From Novosphingobium beihaiense (lineage in GTDB: Bacteria > Pseudomonadota > Alphaproteobacteria > Sphingomonadales > Sphingomonadaceae), in assembly GCF_022832375.1 (NCBI RefSeq), contig NZ_JALHLG010000011.1:1-64000 (forward strand): a DNA stretch of 64,000 nt, written 5' to 3'. The notes beneath the pieces were generated by a model. It was not told the DNA's origin. It did not search any database and worked only from the letters and a program-made list of their open reading frames with translations. Position numbers and translations under genes: made by a program. The stretch's first letter is position 1; each line of letters begins with the position of its first letter. Positions 26,600 through 35,475 of the stretch are shown in pieces.

Positions 26600-28021
26600 T
26601 CACTTCAGCGGTTTCAGGTCCCCGGTGCCCATGTACTTCGCCAGCCCCCGGTGCAGGTTGGTGACCTTGCGCTCCTGCCAGGGGTTGGGAAGGTTGCCCC
26701 GGAAGCCGCGCGATTTGTAGCCGCGCTGCACCTCGACCATGTTCGAGATGTCCTGCGCGATCACGTAGGGCCATTTGTCGAGGTCCTGCTCGACGTAAGT
26801 CCACTCTGTCTCCGGCTCTTCGCCTTCGGGGAAGCGGTCGAGTGCGACGGCTTCGAAAATGCACTTGTCCGGATCGGTGCCGTAGGGGCGCACGCGGTAG
26901 GCGAGCGAGAAGGTTGGGCCCGGGATGAAATTCACGTTCGGGAAGATCGACAAGGCCAGACCGGCGGCGGCCATCTGCGCGTCGCTGATCTCGGGCCAGG
27001 GCACCCCGCGCTCGGCATCGATGCGCTTTGCGGTTTCCAGCCAGTACTTGTGGACTTCGGCGGCGGGTGTGCCTTCGGGCAGGTCTTCGGGCAGGCGCTG
27101 GGCGGTTTTCACCAGTGTCTCGCTGGTGCTGGCGCCGATGGTTTCCCAGTATTCGAGCTGCATGTTCGCAATGGTGTGGCGTGGATCGCCTTCGCCCGCC
27201 GCGCGGTGGACGCTGGTCTCGACGGCAGAGCCTTCATCGCGGTGCGCCTTCGAATCGAAGCCGGTCTGACCGTGCAGGCCGAAGGCCTTGGAGAACGAGT
27301 AGAAATCGCCGTACTTGATAAGCTGCGGGTGCGTGCCCTGCACGTGGTAGGGCTCCAGAAAGGCTTCGAGCGCGACTTTCCAGTTGCAGTCGAAAATACC
27401 CCAGAAGCGGAAACGGTAGCGCATCTTGTCGAACTCGAACGGGTCGATCAGCGTCGCGATCGGTTCGAGGTATTCGCGCAAGGGCCCCGCTTCGAGGTCC
27501 ATGTTGATCCAGATCCAGCCACCCCAGGTATCGACCTGCACGGGCGTCAGGCTGGTGCAGGCGGCATAGGCGCCGGGGGAGCCGACGGCGCCGTTCCAGT
27601 CCTCGCTGTCGGGGATGTAAGCGGCATGGCCGTCCATGCCGAAAGTCCAGGCGTGGTAGTTGCAGCCGAATTTCAGCTTGTTGCCCCGGGCCGAGTGCGC
27701 GCCGGTGTCCTGCGCCACTGTCTTCGGGCCGCCGCCGGTATTGTTGCCGGCCAGTCGGCGTCCCCGGTGCGGGCAGACGTTGTGAAAGGCCTTCAGCGTG
27801 GTGGGCGTGTCGCGCACGATCAGGATCGAATCATGGCAGATGTTATAGGTGATGTAGTCGCCGACGTGTTTCAGCTCCTCGACGCGGCCCGCCTGCTGCC
27901 AGACTTTGGACCACAGCCGTTCGGGTTCGGCCTCGGCATATTCGCGGCTGGTGAAGGCCTCGGCCGGGTACGTGAGCGCTTCGGAAAGATCGTCGCTGAC
28001 GAGTGTCTCGGGCTTGTTCAT
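26600..28021 (-). CDS. Rieske ring-hydroxylating oxygenase, alpha subunit (second)
   Basis: A 473-residue oxygenase. Rieske ligands are C83-P-H85 and C120-N-Y-H123, with an unusually long 34-residue spacer between the pairs. The catalytic domain holds EAFLEPYHVQGTHPQL with the two iron-ligand His residues. The start at 28021 has GGAGGA six bases upstream; the open frame extends further without a site. It is 70 bases downstream of the Baeyer-Villiger gene on the same strand, so the two are probably co-transcribed and act on one substrate. It shares the same general family as the oxygenase at 12039 but is not a close copy. Confidence 0.88.
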   Translation of the reverse strand: MNKPETLVSDDLSEALTYPAEAFTSREYAEAEPERLWSKVWQQAGRVEELKHVGDYITYNICHDSILIVRDTPTTLKAFHNVCPHRGRRLAGNNTGGGPKTVAQDTGAHSARGNKLKFGCNYHAWTFGMDGHAAYIPDSEDWNGAVGSPGAYAACTSLTPVQVDTWGGWIWINMDLEAGPLREYLEPIATLIDPFEFDKMRYRFRFWGIFDCNWKVALEAFLEPYHVQGTHPQLIKYGDFYSFSKAFGLHGQTGFDSKAHRDEGSAVETSVHRAAGEGDPRHTIANMQLEYWETIGASTSETLVKTAQRLPEDLPEGTPAAEVHKYWLETAKRIDAERGVPWPEISDAQMAAAGLALSIFPNVNFIPGPTFSLAYRVRPYGTDPDKCIFEAVALDRFPEGEEPETEWTYVEQDLDKWPYVIAQDISNMVEVQRGYKSRGFRGNLPNPWQERKVTNLHRGLAKYMGTGDLKPLK

Positions 28022-28091
28022 GGCATCCTCCGGCCCGGTTTGCCCGGGCTCGCAATCGGGGCGGCCCACCGACCGCCCCGCCGTTCGTGTT

Positions 28092-29948
28092 TTACTCTGC
28101 GGGTTCCAGCGCCGACTCGGGCGTCAGCATCAGGCCTGCCAGCTTGCCGTCGCCGCGCCACTGCGCGAGCATGTCCTCGAAGGCATAGTAGCCTTCGCCC
28201 CAGGGCTCGCCGAAGATCGAGCGCTTCTTCTTCTGGTCGCCCTCGTTGTTGAAGTAGCTGGGCGTGCACTCGTTGGCGAAGGCGGAATTGTCGACCGCAA
28301 TCGAGCGCAAGTGCTTGATATAGGCGTCCTGCGCTTCCTGGCTGGGCTCGACGACGCCGATGCCCCGGTTGATCGCCTGGCTGGCGACGTAGCCGATGTG
28401 GAAGCCCTGATCGATGAAAGTCTTCGAGTTGGAGGCATTGGCGCCCGCCTGCGTGAAGCCGGTGAAGAACATGTTCGGGAAATTATGCGCCATCATCCCC
28501 TGGAAGGTCTTGAAGCCCTCGCGCCAGTAATCGTAGATCGAGATGCCGTCGCGGCCCTCGATCGTGTCGATGCCCCAGCGCCGGTCGAGGTCGTTGGTCA
28601 CTTCGTAGCCCGAGGCCATGATGATGCAGTCGCACTCGTACTCGACGCCGTCATGGATGAAGCCGTTTTCGGTGAGCTGTTCCAGCCCGCGCGTCTCGGC
28701 GACGTCGATCAGTTCGACATTGTCCTGATTGAACGCCGGGTAGAAATCGTCGTTCGAGGCCGGGCGCTTGCACAGATAGCGGTAATAGGGCTTGAGCGCT
28801 TCGGCGGTCTTCGCGTCCTTCACCACGTCGCAGCGGTTGCGCAGGCGTTCCATCACCCGGTAGTCCATGACCTCGCGGCGCGCGGCGTACTCTTCCGGCG
28901 TGATGTCGGGCCAGCCTTCGGCTTCCAGCTCGGCATTCACGTTGCGGCTGATCTCGGTCCAGATGTCCTCGACCAGATCGGGTTCCTGCGGGGCGAGGCG
29001 TTCCATCGCGGCATGGTGGAAGTTCCTGATGCGCTCTTCCTGCCAGCCGGGCTTCTGCGCCTTGTACCATTCGGGATCGATCGGGCGGTTGTTGCGCGCA
29101 TCGATCGTGGAGGGGGTGCGCTGCACCACGTAAGTGTGCCCCGCATATTTGGCGAGATAGGGCACGACCTGGATCGCGGTGGCGCCGGTGCCGATGATAG
29201 CGACCTTCTTGTCGCCCAGCTTGTCGAGCACCGGATTGCGCCATTCGCCGCCGGTATAGTCATAGTCCCAGCGGGCGGTGTGGAAGATCTTGCCCTTGAA
29301 CTTGTCGATGCCGGGGATGCCCGGCAGCTTGGGCTTGTTGAGCGGGCCCATGGCCAGCACCACGAAGCGCGCCTTGATGTCGTCGCCGCGGTTGGTGCCC
29401 ACGTGCCAGCGGTTGATTTCCGGGTCCCACTTCAGGTTCTTGATCAGCGTGTGGAACAGCGCGTTCTTGCGAAGGTCAAATGTGTCGGCGATCATCTGGC
29501 AGTGATCGTGGATCTCGTAGCCGTCCGCGAACTTCTTGGAGGGCATGTAGCCCGTCTCTTCCAGCAGCGGCATGTAGACGAGCGAATCGTTGTCGCACTG
29601 GATGCCGGGATAGCGGTTCCAGTACCAGGTGCCGCCGAAGTTGCCGCCGTGATCGACGTTGTAGAAATCGTCGATCCCCGCCTTCTTGAGCTGGGCGGCG
29701 ACCATCATGCCGCAATAGCCCGCGCCCAGGATCACCACGTCGGTCTCGCCCGTCACCGGCTCGCGCGGGGCGACGGGCGTATAGGGATCGACTTCGTAGA
29801 TATCCGCGTACTTGCCGTCGGCCGAGATGTACTGGTCGTTGTGGTTCTTCCGGATGCGGCGGTCGCGTTCTTTCAGGTACTTCGCGTGCATCGCCGGGAT
29901 GTCGATCTCGGAGGCAGGGGGGCACTGGGTCGGGTTGTAGATCGTCAT
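28092..29948 (-). CDS. Baeyer-Villiger flavin monooxygenase
   Basis: A 618-residue class B flavoprotein monooxygenase. The FAD loop GAGYCG is at about 75-80, the Baeyer-Villiger fingerprint FKGKIFHTARWDY lies near 220, and the NADPH loop GTGATA follows. These enzymes insert oxygen next to a ketone, as in cyclohexanone or steroid degradation. An N-terminal extension of about 65 residues is like that of cyclopentadecanone- or phenylacetone-type enzymes. The ATG at 29948 is favoured by GAGGATG upstream; 29955-29957 also reads ATG. Two FNR-like boxes stand 80-160 bases upstream, odd for an O2-using enzyme. Confidence 0.9.
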   Translation of the reverse strand: MTIYNPTQCPPASEIDIPAMHAKYLKERDRRIRKNHNDQYISADGKYADIYEVDPYTPVAPREPVTGETDVVILGAGYCGMMVAAQLKKAGIDDFYNVDHGGNFGGTWYWNRYPGIQCDNDSLVYMPLLEETGYMPSKKFADGYEIHDHCQMIADTFDLRKNALFHTLIKNLKWDPEINRWHVGTNRGDDIKARFVVLAMGPLNKPKLPGIPGIDKFKGKIFHTARWDYDYTGGEWRNPVLDKLGDKKVAIIGTGATAIQVVPYLAKYAGHTYVVQRTPSTIDARNNRPIDPEWYKAQKPGWQEERIRNFHHAAMERLAPQEPDLVEDIWTEISRNVNAELEAEGWPDITPEEYAARREVMDYRVMERLRNRCDVVKDAKTAEALKPYYRYLCKRPASNDDFYPAFNQDNVELIDVAETRGLEQLTENGFIHDGVEYECDCIIMASGYEVTNDLDRRWGIDTIEGRDGISIYDYWREGFKTFQGMMAHNFPNMFFTGFTQAGANASNSKTFIDQGFHIGYVASQAINRGIGVVEPSQEAQDAYIKHLRSIAVDNSAFANECTPSYFNNEGDQKKKRSIFGEPWGEGYYAFEDMLAQWRGDGKLAGLMLTPESALEPAE

Positions 29949-30027
29949 TGCAGCCATCCTCGTGTCTGGTTCAGTATTTAATCAACACTGTTGTTGACTT
30001 GGTACTGATTCGAGTTGGCTGCGGGCT

Positions 30028-30041
30028 TTGACGTGGATCAA
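30028..30041. promoter_or_regulatory. FNR-like box A upstream of Baeyer-Villiger gene
   Basis: TTGACGTGGATCAA differs from the TTGAT-N4-ATCAA consensus at one base. It lies about 85 bases before the monooxygenase start. Confidence 0.6.
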
Positions 30042-30092
30042 ATCCACGCCAGGACTGCATCATTGTTAAAAAATTGAATGCGTTTGCACCTA

Positions 30093-30106
30093 TTGATGCG
30101 GATCAA
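30093..30106. promoter_or_regulatory. FNR box B upstream of Baeyer-Villiger gene
   Basis: TTGATGCGGATCAA is a perfect FNR palindrome. If it acts at -41.5 on the minus strand, transcription would start near 30058 with a leader of about 110 bases to the monooxygenase gene. Confidence 0.75.
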
Positions 30107-30201
30107 TGTTGTGGGGAGGCAAAAGGAGGAGAAGTTGCCTTGCCGGTCTTGCACCGCGCCGTCTTGACGGCCCCGGTGTGAACCGCTTCTCCCCAACTAA
30201 A

Positions 30202-30239
30202 GGGCGGCCCTGCCTCGTGACGGGCCGCCCCATTTTTTT
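30202..30239. terminator. Bidirectional terminator
   Basis: A 9-bp stem, GGGCGGCCC / GGGCCGCCC, has TTTTTTT on the plus side (30233-30239) and AAA on the other. It ends the spermidine-synthase-like gene, whose stop is five bases away, and is stronger for plus-strand transcripts. Confidence 0.85.
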
Positions 30240-30243
30240 GTCA

Positions 30244-30915
30244 TTACTTGATCTGGGCAAACCAGATAACATGCTTGGGGCCTTTTCCATTGCTGCGGGC
30301 GGCCACCTTTACTTCATCGACGGCGAACCCGGCCTTCTGCAGGCGGCGGGTGAAGGCCGGATCGGGGCCGGCGGACCAGATCGCCAGCACGCCGCCGGGC
30401 GCCAGCGCCGCTTTCGCCGCGCGCAGGCCGGAATTCGAATAGAGCACGTTGTTGTCCTCGCGCACGAGGCCGTCCGGGCCATTGTCGACATCGAGCAGGA
30501 TCGCATCGTATTCACCCTGCGATCCGGCGATGATCGGGGCGACATCGGCCATCACCAGGTTCACGCGCGGATCGTCGAGGCAGCCGTTCTCCAGTTCCTT
30601 CATCGGGCCGCGCGCCCATTCGATAATTTCGGGCATCAGCTCGACCACGGTGATCCGCGCATCGGCGGGCAGCACTTTCAGCGCCGCGCGCAGCGTGAAG
30701 CCCATGCCGTAGCCGCCGATCAGCATATGCGGCTGCTGCGCGCCCTTGATGCGTTCGGCGGACATCGTGGCGAGCGCTTCTTCCGAGCCCCACTTGCGGC
30801 TGGACATCAGCTCGTTGTGGCCCAGCACGATCATGAAATCGCGGTCGTGCCGGAACAGTTCCAGCTTTTCGCCGCCGGGGACCCAGGCGGTATCGAGGAG
30901 TTCGCGTTGGATCAT
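30244..30915 (-). CDS. Spermidine-synthase-like SAM-fold protein
   Basis: A 223-residue Rossmann-fold protein with MLIGGYGMGFTLRAAL (nucleotide loop), VVELMPEIIEWAR (acidic strand end) and DAILLDVDNGPDG. This resembles the catalytic half of spermidine synthases but lacks the N-terminal tetramerisation domain, so it may be a methyl- or aminopropyl-transferase of other function. The start at 30915 has AAGG upstream; the frame continues to 31209 without support. It is divergent from the DUF1223 gene. Confidence 0.7.
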   Translation of the reverse strand: MIQRELLDTAWVPGGEKLELFRHDRDFMIVLGHNELMSSRKWGSEEALATMSAERIKGAQQPHMLIGGYGMGFTLRAALKVLPADARITVVELMPEIIEWARGPMKELENGCLDDPRVNLVMADVAPIIAGSQGEYDAILLDVDNGPDGLVREDNNVLYSNSGLRAAKAALAPGGVLAIWSAGPDPAFTRRLQKAGFAVDEVKVAARSNGKGPKHVIWFAQIK

Positions 30916-31078
30916 GGTGCTGCCTTGGTGCTGTGCTGCCGCCGGGGATGCCCCCATATCAGGTCCCGGGGCGGGGGCAAGGATCGGGCCTTCCGGTTTT
31001 TCCGTGCGGCGGCTGTAACCGTTCGCCGGGGCGCGGCGTATTTCCTTCCAAACATGGCCCTTCGGAGTCGCCCCGAAT

Positions 31079-31825
31079 ATGCGCAAGGTCTTCGTTCTCA
31101 ACTTCGCCCTGGCCGCCGTCTTCCTCGGCGGGGCCGCGATGATGACGCAAGCGGCATCGGAGTCCGCGCCGAAGCCCGGTGCGCGTCCGGTGCTGGTGGA
31201 GCTGTTCACCAGTCAGGGGTGTTCCTCCTGCCCGCCCGCGGACCGTCTGGCAGAGCGTTTGTCGGCCGATCCCTCGCTGGTCGTGGTAACGCGTCCCGTG
31301 ACGTACTGGGACCGGCTTGGCTGGAAGGACACGCTGGCGCGGCCCGAAAACACCGAATTGCAGCGCGAATATTCGGTCAAGGGCGGTCGTGGCGGACGGG
31401 TCTATACGCCGCAAGTGGTCGTGGACGGGGAGGCGGCGACGATCGGTTCGCGCGGCCGGGAAATCGGCAGCCTCGTCTCCGCGGCGCGAAAGGGCACTGC
31501 CGCCCGTCTCGCCGTGGCGAAGCAGAGCGATGGCGCTTTCGGCATCCGCGCGGAGGGCAAGGCCGCCCGCCCGGCCGAACTGGTCTTGCTCGCGCTCAAG
31601 GCCCGCGCGCCGGTGGCCATCGGGCGCGGCGAGAACGCGGGCGCGACCATTTCCTACACCAATGTCGTGCTCAGCGAGCGCCGTCTGGGCACCTGGCAGG
31701 GCGGGACGAAGACTTTTCCCGCGTCGGCCCGCCTGCTGAAAGTGCCCCATGCCGACCGCTACGCGCTGGTCCTGCGCGAGCCGGGCGGCGGCAAGGTGCT
31801 GGCCGCCCGGATGCTGCGTCTATAG
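31079..31825 (+). CDS. DUF1223 exported thioredoxin-like protein
   Basis: A 248-residue protein with an N-terminal signal (FVLNFALAAVFLGGAAM) and the DUF1223 core VELFTSQGCSSCPPAD, a C-x2-C thioredoxin-like site at about 48-51. TPQVVVDG follows as in thioredoxin folds. It is probably periplasmic. The biochemical role of DUF1223 is not established; a disulfide or metal-related role is a guess. Confidence 0.85.
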   Translation: MRKVFVLNFALAAVFLGGAAMMTQAASESAPKPGARPVLVELFTSQGCSSCPPADRLAERLSADPSLVVVTRPVTYWDRLGWKDTLARPENTELQREYSVKGGRGGRVYTPQVVVDGEAATIGSRGREIGSLVSAARKGTAARLAVAKQSDGAFGIRAEGKAARPAELVLLALKARAPVAIGRGENAGATISYTNVVLSERRLGTWQGGTKTFPASARLLKVPHADRYALVLREPGGGKVLAARMLRL

Positions 31826-31829
31826 CTAT

Positions 31830-31965
31830 TCGGAACTGAAGTTCGCTACATGTTCGTCGCCCCCGCGAAAGCGGGGGCCCCGCTCGCTTTTCCTGACGTC
31901 ACACCATGAAAAGCGGGATCCCCGCCTGCGCGGGGATGACGAAGAAGAGTGAGGTGAACTTCGTT
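31830..31965. repeat. REP-like paired hairpins
   Basis: Two GC-rich hairpins (CCCCCGCGAAAGCGGGGG and ATCCCCGCCTGCGCGGGGAT) lie about 40 bases apart, inside imperfect outer arms with GAAGTTCGC and GAACTTCG. This is a common intergenic repeat type in alphaproteobacteria, lying between DUF1223 and a GNAT gene. Confidence 0.7.
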
Positions 31966-32021
31966 TCCACGATACTAAGTCCTGACCCAGGTTATGCGTT
32001 GCTGCGCGAGCCGAGGCCGGA

Positions 32022-32462
32022 TCACGGTGCCGCCCGATAGCGCAAGTGGACGATCGAATAGGGGCGGCCGCAATCATCATGGTCTGAACGGCCGATCCGT
32101 TCGAACCCTTTCGCCTCGTAGAAGGGCAGGGCGTTGTCGGCCTGTTCGTTGGCATCCACCCGCACGGCAGGCGCCAGCGTCAGCGCATGGGCGACGAGGG
32201 CGGAACCATGGCCCCGCCCGTGCGCCGCCGGATCAACGAAAAGCGCCTCGATCATGCCGTCGGCGAAGATCATGAAGCCTTGCGCCTCTCCGGCCTCGTC
32301 CTGCGCGATCCAGAGCGGGGCCTGTGGGAGCATGCCTTCCACCATGGCCGCGATCTCGATCCTGTCGGCCTCCGAAAGGAACCCGTGCGTGGCCTCGACC
32401 GCGGCTTTCCAGATGGCGAAAGCGCGCGGGGCGTCCTGCGCCGTGCCGGGGCGCACGGTCAC
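32022..32462 (-). CDS. GNAT-family N-acetyltransferase
   Basis: A 146-residue acetyltransferase. The acetyl-CoA loop is [17 protein letters not shown] near 84-100, followed by [21 protein letters not shown]. The GTG start overlaps the thrS stop (GTGA), so it is the second gene of a thrS operon. The acceptor is unknown; the C-terminal [13 protein letters not shown] region resembles YjaB/ElaA-like small-molecule acetyltransferases. Confidence 0.85.
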   Translation of the reverse strand: MTVRPGTAQDAPRAFAIWKAAVEATHGFLSEADRIEIAAMVEGMLPQAPLWIAQDEAGEAQGFMIFADGMIEALFVDPAAHGRGHGSALVAHALTLAPAVRVDANEQADNALPFYEAKGFERIGRSDHDDCGRPYSIVHLRYRAAP

Positions 32463-34456
32463 CGCAAGTCGGGGGCCGTGGCTTCGCGCTGGAGCAGGGC
32501 GATGGCTTCGTCGAGGCTCATCACCTGCTGCTGCTGTTCGCCCAGCGTGCGCACGGCCACAGTGCCTTCCTCCGCCTCGCGCTTGCCGACGACCAGCAAG
32601 TGCGGGACTTTCTTCAGCGAGTGTTCGCGCACCTTGTAGTTGATCTTCTCGTTGCGAAGATCGGTTTCCACGCGCACGCCTGCCGCTTTCAGCTTTTCGG
32701 TCACGTCGGTTGCATAGCCGTCCGCATCGGAGACGATGGTGGCGACCACCGCCTGCACCGGGGCGAGCCAGACCGGCAGCCTGCCCGCGAAGTGCTCGAT
32801 CAGGATGCCGATGAAGCGCTCGTAGGAGCCGAAGATCGCGCGGTGCAGCATGACCGGGCGGTGGCGCTCGCCATCTTCGCCGATATAGCTGGCATCGAGC
32901 CGTTCGGGCAGCATGCGGTCGGACTGGATCGTGCCGACCTGCCAGGTGCGGCCGATCGCATCGGTGAGGTGCCATTCCAGCTTGGGCGCATAGAACGCGC
33001 CTTCTCCGGGCAATTCCTCCCAGCCGTATTCCTCGGTAGCAAGGCCTGCATCGACCACCGCGTCGCGCAGTTCGGCTTCGGCCTTGTCCCACAGCTCGTC
33101 GCTGCCGATGCGGTTGTCAGGCCGCAGGGCAAGCTTGATCGCGTACTTGAAGCCAAAGTCCTTGTAGACGCGGTCCGCCAGCTCGCAGAAGTCGCGCACT
33201 TCGGAGACGATCTGGTCCTCGCGGCAGAAGATGTGCCCGTCGTCCTGCGTGAACTGGCGCACACGCATCAGCCCGTGGAGGGCGCCGTGCGGCTCATTGC
33301 GGTGGCAGCAGCCGTTCTCGACGATGCGCAGCGGCAGGTCGCGGTAGCTCTTGATGCCCTGCTTGAAGATCAGGATGTGCGCCGGGCAGTTCATCGGCTT
33401 CAAGGCCATCCACTGCGCATCGTCCGAGACCAGCGGGCCATCGTCTTCGGTGTTGGGCGCCTCGTCGGGGATGACGAACATGTTCTCGCGGTACTTGCCC
33501 CAGTGACCGGACTGCTCCCACTGGCGCGCGTCCATCACTTGCGGGGTTTTCACTTCCTTGCAGCCCGCGCTGTCGATGGCGCGGCGCATGTAGTCTTCCA
33601 GCGCGCGGTAGATGACATAGCCCTTGGGGTGCCAGAACACCGAGCCATGCGCTTCGTGCTGGAGGTGGAACAGGTCCATCTCGCCGCCGAGCTTGCGGTG
33701 ATCGCGCTTGGCGGCCTCTTCCAGGCGCGTGAGGTGCGCGGAGAGCTGTTTCTTGTTGAGCCAGCCGGTGCCGTAGATGCGCGTGAGCTGCGCATTCTTC
33801 TGGTCGCCGCGCCAATAGGCACCCGCGACGCGCATCAGCTTGAAGGCCTGGGGATCGAGCTTGCCGGTGCTGGGCAGGTGCGGCCCGCGGCACATGTCGA
33901 GCCAGTCGGTGCCGGACCAGTAGACCGTCAGTTCCTCGCCCTCCGGCAGTTCGGCGGCCCATTCGGCCTTGAACGTCTCGCCGTCGGCGGTCCACTTGTC
34001 GATCAGTTGCTGGCGCGTCCAGGCCTCGCGGCGCAGCGGTTTGTCGGCCTTGATGATCTCGCGCATCTTCTCCTCGATGGCGGGAAGATCGTCCATGCCG
34101 AACGGTTCGCGCGAGGCCGGGGCCATCACGTCGTAGTAGAAACCATCGTCCGTCGCCGGGCCGAAGGTGATCTGCGTGCCCGGCCAGAGCGCCTGTACTG
34201 CCTCGGCCAGCACGTGTGCATAGTCGTGCCGCGCCAGTTCCAGCGCCTCGGCCTCGTCGCGGCTGGTGACGAGCGCGAGCTGGGCATCGCCCGCGAAGGG
34301 CCGGGTCAGGTCCACCAGCTCGCCGTCGATCTTCGCGGCGAGCGCCGCCTTGGCAAGGCCGGGACCGATCGCGGCGGCGACATCCGCCGGGGTCGAACCT
34401 TCGGGCATCTCGCGAACCGAACCGTCGGGCAGGCTGATCTTGAACATCTGCGACAT
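32459..34456 (-). CDS. thrS: Threonyl-tRNA synthetase
   Basis: A 665-residue class II synthetase with an N-terminal TGS domain ([17 protein letters not shown]), an editing domain with the H-xxx-H-type [12 protein letters not shown], and the catalytic domain with MNCPAH (zinc Cys), [22 protein letters not shown] and an anticodon-binding C-terminus. It charges tRNA-Thr and edits Ser-tRNA-Thr. The start at 34456 has GACGAG upstream. A threonine-rich leader peptide precedes it by about 150 bases. A GNAT gene overlaps its end. Confidence 0.97.
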   Translation of the reverse strand: MSQMFKISLPDGSVREMPEGSTPADVAAAIGPGLAKAALAAKIDGELVDLTRPFAGDAQLALVTSRDEAEALELARHDYAHVLAEAVQALWPGTQITFGPATDDGFYYDVMAPASREPFGMDDLPAIEEKMREIIKADKPLRREAWTRQQLIDKWTADGETFKAEWAAELPEGEELTVYWSGTDWLDMCRGPHLPSTGKLDPQAFKLMRVAGAYWRGDQKNAQLTRIYGTGWLNKKQLSAHLTRLEEAAKRDHRKLGGEMDLFHLQHEAHGSVFWHPKGYVIYRALEDYMRRAIDSAGCKEVKTPQVMDARQWEQSGHWGKYRENMFVIPDEAPNTEDDGPLVSDDAQWMALKPMNCPAHILIFKQGIKSYRDLPLRIVENGCCHRNEPHGALHGLMRVRQFTQDDGHIFCREDQIVSEVRDFCELADRVYKDFGFKYAIKLALRPDNRIGSDELWDKAEAELRDAVVDAGLATEEYGWEELPGEGAFYAPKLEWHLTDAIGRTWQVGTIQSDRMLPERLDASYIGEDGERHRPVMLHRAIFGSYERFIGILIEHFAGRLPVWLAPVQAVVATIVSDADGYATDVTEKLKAAGVRVETDLRNEKINYKVREHSLKKVPHLLVVGKREAEEGTVAVRTLGEQQQQVMSLDEAIALLQREATAPDLR

Positions 34457-34604
34457 CGAACTCGTCTTTCCGTTTCTGGCAATCGGGCCGTGCGCGGGCC
34501 ATGGCACAGGCGCGCGCACGGGTGAAGCTTTGGCGCCAGCTTATTTTGCATGTTCGGGAGGTGACGCCACGCCGCCCGAACCCGGGCGACGGTGGCTCGC
34601 GCGA

Positions 34605-34676
34605 TCAGGCCGCGGCCAACCGTCCCCGGGCATGCCGGGTAGTGGTGGTTGTCGCCGTGGTGCGCTGCTGCGTCAT
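34605..34676 (-). CDS. Threonine-rich leader peptide upstream of thrS
   Basis: A 23-codon open frame, too short for routine calling: MTQQRTTATTTTTRHARGRL and three Ala. Codons 6-13 contain seven Thr codons in eight, mixing ACC, ACG, ACA and ACT. GGGCAG lies just before the ATG. It stands in the right place to sense charged tRNA-Thr for thrS, like amino-acid-rich leaders of attenuated operons. Between it and thrS lie a stem CCGTGCGCG / CGCGCACGG near the ribosome site and another GC-rich hairpin at about 34563-34597, but no good T-run, so control could be translational or Rho-linked. Confidence 0.65.
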   Translation of the reverse strand: MTQQRTTATTTTTRHARGRLAAA

Positions 34677-34747
34677 GTCTGCCCGTTTAGGGGCATTCAT
34701 GGGGAAAGTCACCCTGCAAGCGTGCGATGACAAGGGTGCAGGACGTT

Positions 34748-34800
34748 ATGTAAACTAGGATTGACAAAGACTGGCAAATCATGGCAAGTGTACTTTACAT
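34748..34800 (+). promoter_or_regulatory. Possible operator/promoter of small membrane-protein operon
   Basis: ATGTAAA (34748-34754) and TTTACAT (34794-34800) form an inverted pair around a TTGACA (34761-34766). The second half is also part of the short palindrome TGTACTTTACA. It could be the site of the XRE regulator encoded in this operon; a good -10 is not evident. Confidence 0.35.
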
Positions 34801-34820
34801 TAATTCAATGGAGCTTGACC

Positions 34821-35015
34821 ATGACGCCGATTCTCCGTGGCCTCGCATGGGCCGCTGCTATCCTTTTCGTTGCGTTCGCCGGTTCGCAGGGCCTGATCTC
34901 GAAGGATCTTGCCGATACGCTGGTCATCGTGCTGCCCATCCTTGCAGTGATGACGCTGCGGGGCGAGGTCCCGTGCCGCCTGCCCGGCCTCTTCGCGCGC
35001 AAGGGAGGGCAGTGA
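34821..35015 (+). CDS. Small membrane protein
   Basis: A 64-residue protein with two hydrophobic segments (about 5-24 and 31-47) and a basic tail. GGAG stands nine bases before the ATG. It has no recognised family. It is the first gene of an operon with two related membrane proteins and an XRE regulator, the stop overlapping the next start. Confidence 0.65.
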   Translation: MTPILRGLAWAAAILFVAFAGSQGLISKDLADTLVIVLPILAVMTLRGEVPCRLPGLFARKGGQ

Positions 35016-35437
35016 TGATCTGCAATGCCGCGAAGAGCCCGGCGCAGAAGCGCTATCTCAGGCGGGTTCTGCTGTTCACGGGCCTCTACCTCGTCACGTT
35101 CGCTCTGCAGACGGCGCTTACGAAAGAGAATGACTTGTCCGTTTTCACGCGTACCGCCTTCGCGCTCCTGCCGGGGTTTTGCATCTCCGGGGTATTCTGG
35201 GCCATCGGCCGGCTGATCGTCGAAGAGCAAGACGAATTCCAGCGCATGCTGACGGTGCGGCAGGCGATGATCGCAAGCGGGCTGGCGATGGCGTCCGCCT
35301 CGGTCTGGGGCTTTCTGGAAGGGGCCGCCGTGGTGCCGCATGTCGATGCCTATTGGTGGGCCGTCGTCTGGTTCATCGGGCTGGCCATCGGCGGGGCCGT
35401 CAACCGGGTGCAATACGGAAGCTGGGGGATGGCATGA
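35015..35437 (+). CDS. Membrane protein, paralogue A
   Basis: A 140-residue protein with four hydrophobic segments. The motif GRLIVEEQDEFQ followed by SVWGFLEGAAVVPHV is shared with the next gene (GRYLVEETDEY, SLWGFLETFELVPHV), so the two are diverged paralogues. The acidic VEE-x-DE stretch between helices is the most conserved part. I do not know the function. Confidence 0.75.
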   Translation: MICNAAKSPAQKRYLRRVLLFTGLYLVTFALQTALTKENDLSVFTRTAFALLPGFCISGVFWAIGRLIVEEQDEFQRMLTVRQAMIASGLAMASASVWGFLEGAAVVPHVDAYWWAVVWFIGLAIGGAVNRVQYGSWGMA

Positions 35438-35475
35438 CGATCCGTCTTCGCTTGTCTGTTTGAAAAGGGTTCGAA

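Noticed and set aside
30106..31839. Plus-strand open frame of 577 codons
   Set aside because: It runs opposite the spermidine-synthase-like gene and then in a wrong frame through DUF1223; no family match.
32324..34525. Plus-strand open frame of 733 codons
   Set aside because: Antisense shadow of thrS with no start signal or recognisable domain.
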